Shown here: positions 58,310 to 64,000 of the stretch, piece after piece
How positions within the stretch are numbered: the first letter of the stretch is position 1
How the letters are laid out: each line of letters opens with the position of its first letter
Origin: Akebia trifoliata
Taxonomy: Eukaryota > Streptophyta > Magnoliopsida > Ranunculales > Lardizabalaceae
Direction of reading: 5' to 3'
DNA length: 64,000 nucleotides
NCBI GenBank assembly: GCA_017979445.1
Contig: CM030711.1
Coordinates: 40,106,757 to 40,170,756 of the forward strand
The notes under the pieces: model-generated
Databases searched by the model: none
What the model was told of the DNA's origin: nothing
What the model saw: the letters and a program-made list of their open reading frames with translations, nothing else
Made by a program: the position numbers and the translations under genes

Positions 58310-59850
58310 GAACCTTTTTTTTTTGTGTGTGTAGGTAACCAGTATTTATGTTGAAAGAGGTGAAGACTACAATCTTAAGAGGAGATATTTCCCTCACAAA
58401 GTAATAAAACAAAAACATGGGCTAAAAAGAAAAAAATACGAGGGGAATGCCCCCACCGGCCTTCTTTTCCCTCCCACAGACACTTATTCATGAATCAGAG
58501 GCCCTCAATTTAAAAAAAAAAAAACTTCCAGTTCCAATTTAATCTTGTGATTCCTTTTAAATAGAAGATCACTCGGAAACAAGTTACTCTGGCCTTACGC
58601 ACAGTCGAATGCTCCAGACTACAATCTATGAAGATCCATTTGTTATGCTCCTTCAAAATGCCCCAATACTGAACGCGACAATTCTCATGGAACTTATATC
58701 ACCAATAAGCAAAGAAGCCCCATCTCTTTAGGAAATACTCAATAACTTCCAAGCAACTAGTGGAAAATACTCCACACAGCTCGAGTTTCCTTGTAGTGGA
58801 TTAATAACTGATTAATGAACTCCTTGTGCTCCTTGAACATCGTGCATTTTTTTTAATCAACTGACGATGATTTAAGTGAGCTACCATCAATATATTATCC
58901 AGAACAACCATCCAAATAAATGCCTACATTCTAAGGGAGATTTGTGACTCCTTAATAGATATCACACATTCTTTCCTCTGAAAATCCCACTGATCAATCA
59001 CGCCCACGCCCCCGCCTGCACACACACAATGCATGCACGCTCTGCTCTTCCCAGAGCAACCGACTAATCAATTCCTCCATTCTAAGAGAGATCTGTGACT
59101 CCTAAATGGATAAAACGTATTCTTTCCCTTGAGAATCCCACCAACCAAAATTAAAACACACATTTTTCTTCCTATAACCTAATCTTCTCATCATTCCCCA
59201 TCTTGAATGAGACAACAACAATAACAAATTCCTTGTGAACTTTCAGAATCCATTTTTTTTCAACACCTATCCTTAAATGAGATCACTTCCTCTCACTCAA
59301 GCCATCAATAAGACCTCATGTTCGTGACCTACAATTCTTTTCCATTATAAGTTTTCTTCCATACTGAATCTTCACAACCATTTTACCAAGTGTGCCTTAT
59401 TCAAAATTCCCTTTTTTTTTTTCCGTTTCTTTTGATAGTTCCTTATCCGGTTTTCTCAATCTTGGGAATTCATTGCCTCCAAGTTATTTCTACCAACTAT
59501 ATTCTGTTTACCAAATAGACTATATTTTTTGACATAGAGCTAAAACACAAACTTGGTAAGGTGCTGTTTATCAATGTAATCCTCCTACCAAATGGAAATA
59601 AATAAAATTAAAAAGAAGTAATAGCTTTTATCCAACTTGCCAACTTCTTTTCCAGACTAGGCCCCAAAGCCTTTTGGATATGGTATAATCCCCTCTGGAA
59701 GGCAGAAAAAATTCTGAATTGTTCGAGCTTACATACCAAGCTTCTAAGAGATTTTGCTACTATGGTAACTAATTAGAAGAAAAGACGTGGTCACCTTGCC
59801 TCAAGTCTTGGAACTCCCAATTAAACTTCCTGATGAGATATATATATATA
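58310..59850 (-). mobile_element. LINE N, heavily decayed
   Basis: A T-run at 58315-58324 is followed by a 3' region containing ggtaaccagtatttatg. Minus frames far to the right show GRRITLINSTLPSL (RT thumb, about 59560-59590), LVWKRSWQVG and FQDLRQGDHVFSS (the [10 protein letters not shown] motif, about 59780). It is recognisable only by these scattered motifs. Confidence 0.55.
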
Positions 59851-59949
59851 TATATTTTTTTTTTGAAAAGGTATAATATATTGATAAGGGCAAAAGATAC
59901 AAGGAGGCCGAGAAAGCCTCCCGAGAAACAAAGAAAAAAAACTACAATC

Positions 59950-61510
59950 TCAGTGATTACATAGAGAGTGCCATCTAAATACGAAATCAACAATAGAAAT
60001 TCCCGCAAATTCTATGTTCTGTTTGGACCAAAGGTATAAACAACCCAAGATCTCCAAGAAAGTCACATAAAAGCTACTATTCTTGTTATTAAACACTCTG
60101 TTATTCCTCTCTTTCCAAACCCCCCAAGCGATAGCCGAAGGAAGCATAGCCCACAAGATCCGCTTTCTGGTATGAAAAGCAGTACTAGTCCATTCTTCTA
60201 ACAACGAGGAGAACTTACGGGGAAAGACCCAATTGATACGGAACAGGTCAAGGAAAGTTGACCACAAAATATAAGAAAATGAACAATGGACTAAAATATG
60301 ATCAACCGATTCCCCATCACTCAAGGAAATGGGACAACAATTGGGAGTAATCCAACCCCGCACTATCAAATTATCCAATGTAAGGATCAGACCAAGGGAA
60401 GCCAGCCAAACGAAAAAAGAAATTTTCGAGGGGACTAACCTGGAGCAAATGATGAGTCCTGATAGGGATCGTTCTGCACACGGAGTGAGCCATTTAAAGA
60501 AAAACTTGACAGAGAATCTCAAATCCTTGGCCCATGTCCATTCCCACTTTTCCTGTTCGTTGTCATTGAGGTGGACCGTATGCAAGAGATCAAGGAAAGA
60601 TGCCACCTCAGTTAGCTCCCAATCATTGAAGTTTCTCTTAAACCCCAAATCCCAAGTAGGACTGGATTCATTGCAATTCAAACACTGCTGGATAGAGCAA
60701 TTCTTCTTAATAGAACAAGCATACAAAGACGGAAATTGAATTGCCAGAGACGAGGTGTCACACCATCTGTCCACCCAAAATCTAACTCTATCTCCCAAAC
60801 CCGCTTTGTACCTAAACCCTTTCTCAAAATCCTCGCTCACTTTAAGAACCCCTTTCCAAACACTACACCCATACGATTCTTTAGACTTGCCACTATACCA
60901 ACCTAAACTCCTTCCCCATACTTGGCCCTAATAACCTTCCTCCACAAACTATCCCTCTCCTCCCCAAATCTCCAAAGCCATTTTCCTAGAAGCTATTAGC
61001 TAGTCTAAGCCCCTTAATACCCAGTCCCCCATTCTTCTAGGGCTTGTAGATCACTTTCCATCTGACCAAATGATACTTCTTCATGCCATTCCTGTCATTC
61101 CACAAAAAGTTCCTCATTAGCTTTTCCAATCTAATTTCGACGAACCTTGGAAGCGTGAATAATGAGAGAAAGTATACTAAAATACTCGTTAAAGTGCTCT
61201 TGATCAAAGTAACTCTCCCTCCTTTCGACAAATAATTTGCCTTCCACGTGCTCAACCTTTTCTCCAATCTCTCAATTACGCCATCTCAAATTTTGATCCT
61301 TTTGTAGGGTGCTCCCAATGGTAATCCCAGATATGACGTAGGCAGGGTATCATACCCACAACCCAAAGTTGCAGCCATCACATGAATATCATTTACCTCT
61401 CCTACCCCAAATAGCTTACTCTTCTGTAAGTTATTGTGTAATCCTGACATCGCCTCAAAACAACATAATAGAACTCGGAGCACCCTCACCTGGTCCTTTG
61501 AATGCTCCAA
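59950..61510 (-). pseudogene. LINE M ORF2, RT thumb and zf-RVT domain
   Basis: 61286-61510 carries CFEAMSGLHNNLQKSKLFGV and LPTSYLGLPLG; a stop near 61286; 61037-61267 carries TWKANYLSKGGRVTLIKSTL. The 59950-60840 frame (296 codons) carries LGDRVRFWVDRWCD, SKISFFVWLASLGLILTLDN and the zf-RVT cluster (NCCPISLSDGESVDHILVHC), then VWKERNNRVF near the end. Confidence 0.9.
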
Positions 61511-62575
61511 AAAAAAAGTGTATCATCCGCAAATTGCAAGTGGGAGATAAGTGATCCGTTTTTCACCCTAAACCCCAAAAGCTTACCTAAATCAACCGCT
61601 CTTCTGAATAATCTACCCAAGGCTTCCGCTATAATAAGAAACAAGAATGGGGATAAGGGGTCCCCTTGCCTCAATCCTCTCGACCCCCTAAAAAAACCAG
61701 TCGGACTCCCATTATCAAGAATCGAGTAAGAAACCGTTGTGACACACTTCATTATCCACTTAATCCATTTCTCTCCAAAGCCCATCCTCTCCATCATGTA
61801 CTCTAGGAAGTCCCAACTCACATGATCATAAGCCTTTTGTAAATCTATTTTCCCTATCATCCCCTCTTCCTTATTCTTAATCCTAGAATCCAGACACTCA
61901 TTCGCCATCAAAACTCTGTCTAGAATTTGTCGACTCCTAATGAAAGCCCCTTGCTCCTCACCGATCATACTAGGGATAACTATTTTCAACCGTGACACTA
62001 GCACTTTGGATATAATCTTGTATACCGAGCTCACCAAGCTGATGGGTCTGAAATCTTCTATGCTATCCGTCCCGGCTTTCTTGGGAATTAGAGCCACACA
62101 AGTGCTATTCAGGCTGTAATTCATACACTCCTTATCTTGCAGTTCCTTGATGACCTCCATGAAATCTCTCAAGACGATCTCTCAACAATATTTGAAAATT
62201 TCCATATTAAGTCCATCCGGTCCCGGCGCCTTATCCCCACTCATCGAGAAGACAATAGACCTAACCTCCTCCTCCCCTATTTGTCTTTTTAACCACACCC
62301 TGTCCTCTTGGTTCAAACACTTGGAACTCTAAATTATCCGGCCGCGGTCTTAAGGATTCCTTTTCCTTATACAAATCTTTGTAAAAACTCACCACCCCTT
62401 CCCTAACTTCGTCCTCTCCTACCCTCATGAAATCTTTGATGTTGAGATTTTCAAGCCGCTTACTTCTTCTATGGAAGTTGGCGACTTTGTGAAAGAATTT
62501 AGTATTATTATCCCTTTCTTTCAACCATTTGACCCTCAACTTTTGTTTCCAACTTATCTCCTCCATAAGCGCCAC
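61486..62575 (-). pseudogene. LINE M ORF2, reverse transcriptase
   Basis: RT in pieces: KWLKERDNNTKFFHKVANFH to 62261 (frameshift at an A-run near 62285); FSMSGDKAPGPDGLNMEIFK with TGA in place of a Trp codon at about 62180; then 61486-62172 with [60 protein letters not shown] and [11 protein letters not shown] frameshift in the T8 run near 61510 ends it. Confidence 0.92.
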
Positions 62576-62578
62576 TCT

Positions 62579-63589
62579 TTAGAATTCCGATTTCAACTCC
62601 ATTCTCTTACTTCTTTCTTCCAAGCTCAAATCCCTTTCTTCCTCCTTTCTGTCCGAAGTGTCAATGTTTGTCAAAATCTTCTTTTTTTTCTCTTCGATAC
62701 TTCCCAGGACCTCTTTTTTCCATGTTTTCAATTTATCTTTCAGAAATTTGAGCTTCTTCTTAAACACAAAACCTGGCTTCCCTATTGAGGGGCACTCATT
62801 CCACCAATTCCTAACAAGATCTAAGAAGCTTGGTTGAAGCAACCACATGTTTTCAAATCTGAAAGGAAGAGGGTACTTTCTAGGGTGACCTGCTTCCAAA
62901 AAAATAGGCATATGATCAGAAACAGGGCTAGGACTAGCTGATTGAAACACATTTTGAAACTTTTCCTCCCACTCATTATCAACTAGAAACTTGTCTAATC
63001 TAGACATCCTCGAATTACCTTGGTTGTTTGACCACGTGAATCGTCTCCCCAGAAGAGGAAGATCCATTAAGTAGTGGCTACTTATAAATTCATTGAAATT
63101 TCTCATCCCCTTAGATATGTTTGATCTCCTGTTCTTCTCGTGGGTAAATCTGGTGACATTGAAGTCTCCTCCCAGAACCCAAGGTTTATCCCAATAACCT
63201 GCAACATCTTCAAGCTCCTCCCAAAATTGCTCTCTCTCCCTATTGATGGTTGGGCCATAAATCCCTGAAAACACCCATTGAATATCATCGTTCCGATTCC
63301 TGCACAAAATAGAAATTGAAACCACCCCTACTAAATTATCTGTCACTTGGATCCACTCTTTGTTCCACATCATAAGGATACCCCCGGCAGAACCTATGGC
63401 AGGAAAGGCTACCCAATCAATGTTTCTCCCCCAAATTTCCTTGATGATCATTTCATCACAATTAGCTAATTTCGATTCCTGAAGTGTGACAATGAGGGGA
63501 TTTTTACTCTTAATAAAAACCTTCACTGCTGCTCTTTTTCTTCTGCTCCCCAATCCCCTAACATTCCAAGATAAAACTTTGAGCGACAT
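62579..63589 (-). pseudogene. LINE M ORF2, endonuclease and linker
   Basis: Start chosen at ATG 63589 (MSLKVLSWNVRGLGSRRK). APE-type endonuclease with SWN, VTLQESKL, SAGGILMMWN, FSGIYGP, WVLGGDFNVTRF, RFTWSNNQG, MSRLDKFLV and VSDHMPIFLE: the catalytic Asn, Glu, Asp and His residues are all visible. A linker with coiled-coil character (KKLKFLKDKLKTWKKE, EEKKKKIL) follows. Ends at an in-frame TAA; the next codons continue the protein (MEEISWKQKLRVKWLKE). Confidence 0.92.
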
Positions 63590-63625
63590 TAGACACTTAA
63601 CTAAACCCACCGCTACCAAAGACAC

Positions 63626-64000
63626 CTACCTCTTCGCCGACCTAACCAACGCTTTGTCCGCTCTTGGCTTGATTAAACTCCTTGTCATCTCCAAGGGGGC
63701 GACCACCACCAACTCATTATTCTCGCCATCCCTATGGCTTCTGATTTCCTGAGGGTTCTCGTTGTCTACTTGCTCCTCCTCCTCAATTCCGACAGCTTGA
63801 TTGATACGTCTGAGTTCCTCTTCTAGAATAGTTCTATCTCGCGAATCCCCCACAGCCACTCTCAAGATCAAGGAAGACTCCCTATCCTCTATCTCTGAGA
63901 CTAATCCAAAGTCTTCTGCCAAAATCAGCGCTTCACTAACTAGCCATTCCATCATCTCCAACTCTGTCCTGACCATCTCCTCCTCACAAGTTTCCATTAT
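63626..64000 (-). pseudogene. LINE M ORF1, C-terminal part (continues beyond window)
   Basis: 123 codons open to the window edge, ending in TAG at 63628-63626. Very acidic (for example ILEEELRRINQAVGIEEEEQ), ending IKPRADKALVRSAKR. No known domain in this tail. Assigned to ORF1 by its place 36 nt before ORF2. Confidence 0.65.

Larger units (their letters stand above)
59855..64000 (-). mobile_element. LINE M, near-complete L1-type element, runs off the right edge
   Basis: Minus strand: ORF1 end (from the window edge to 63626), 36-nt spacer, ORF2 from ATG at 63589 with endonuclease, RT and zf-RVT, ORF2 end at 59950, short 3' region with GGCTTTCTCGGCCTCC, AATATATT and an A-tail (T-run at 59855-59865). 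ORF2 has at least two premature stops and two frameshifts. In intron 37, antisense. Confidence 0.92.

Noticed and set aside
59950..63625. Endonuclease/RT open frames as host genes
   Set aside because: Domain order (APE endonuclease, RT, zf-RVT), poly-A tail and lesions show a LINE, not a cellular gene.
58273..64000. A further callose synthase exon (HIR...GRI.E..LSLRFF)
   Set aside because: No matching codons with splice signals seen; the stretch is LINE N and LINE M.
1..64000. CRISPR array, tRNA, rRNA, organelle insert or bacterial operon
   Set aside because: Repeats are transposon or simple tandem types without regular unique spacers; no cloverleaf or rRNA signature was noticed by eye. The TGGTATCAGAGC sites are retrotransposon primer sites, not tRNA genes.

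Overview
This is a window of a plant nuclear genome, almost certainly an angiosperm. The reasons are spliceosomal introns of very uneven length, plant L1-type LINEs, Copia LTR retrotransposons carrying initiator-methionine-tRNA primer sites, many palindromic MITE-like repeats and an AT-rich intronic background. The species cannot be read from the sequence. No bacterial genes, CRISPR arrays, rRNA genes or tRNA genes were seen.

The window holds one host gene, on the + strand. It is the middle of a callose synthase (1,3-beta-glucan synthase), closest by recalled family sequence to CALS10/GSL8. I could place 37 consecutive exons between 2134 and 58272. They total 3879 nt (1293 codons) with one unbroken reading frame and matching splice phases throughout. 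The N-terminal exons lie before the window and the C-terminal exons beyond it. Exons come in tight clusters (19.0-20.9, 34.4-36.4, 37.4-38.8, 45.0-45.9 and 57.5-58.3 kb) separated by transposon-filled introns of about 4.2, 12.3, 7.2, 2.2, 3.6, 6.2, 3.9, 3.3, 1.6, 2.4 and more than 5.7 kb.

Almost everything else is transposon wreckage in those introns. Intron 3 (6.7-19.0 kb) holds three 3'-end LINE fragments and one long LINE (ORF1, endonuclease, RT), all antisense; the long one is itself interrupted by a MITE-like element. Intron 9 (20.9-28.1 kb) holds a sense LINE split by a deleted Copia element with a 5-bp target duplication, plus a 67-bp LINE 3'-end relic with a 14-bp duplication. Intron 13 holds half of a Copia element (LTR, leader, gag, start of protease). 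Intron 25 holds a probable solo LTR, a 367-bp fold-back and a run of palindromic MITE-like elements, a further MITE and a LINE tail. Intron 29 holds a second internally deleted Copia with a 5-bp duplication. Introns 31 to 33 hold AT-rich dispersed repeats and a three-copy 164-bp tandem array. Intron 37 holds a decayed LINE followed by a nearly full-length but disabled LINE that runs off the right edge.

I found no new multi-gene system. The points most worth checking are a non-canonical GA donor in intron 8 of an otherwise intact gene, the cluster of strong palindromes in intron 25, oppositely oriented LINEs flanking exons 4-9, and the minimal 67-bp LINE insertion with its shared 3'-end motif.
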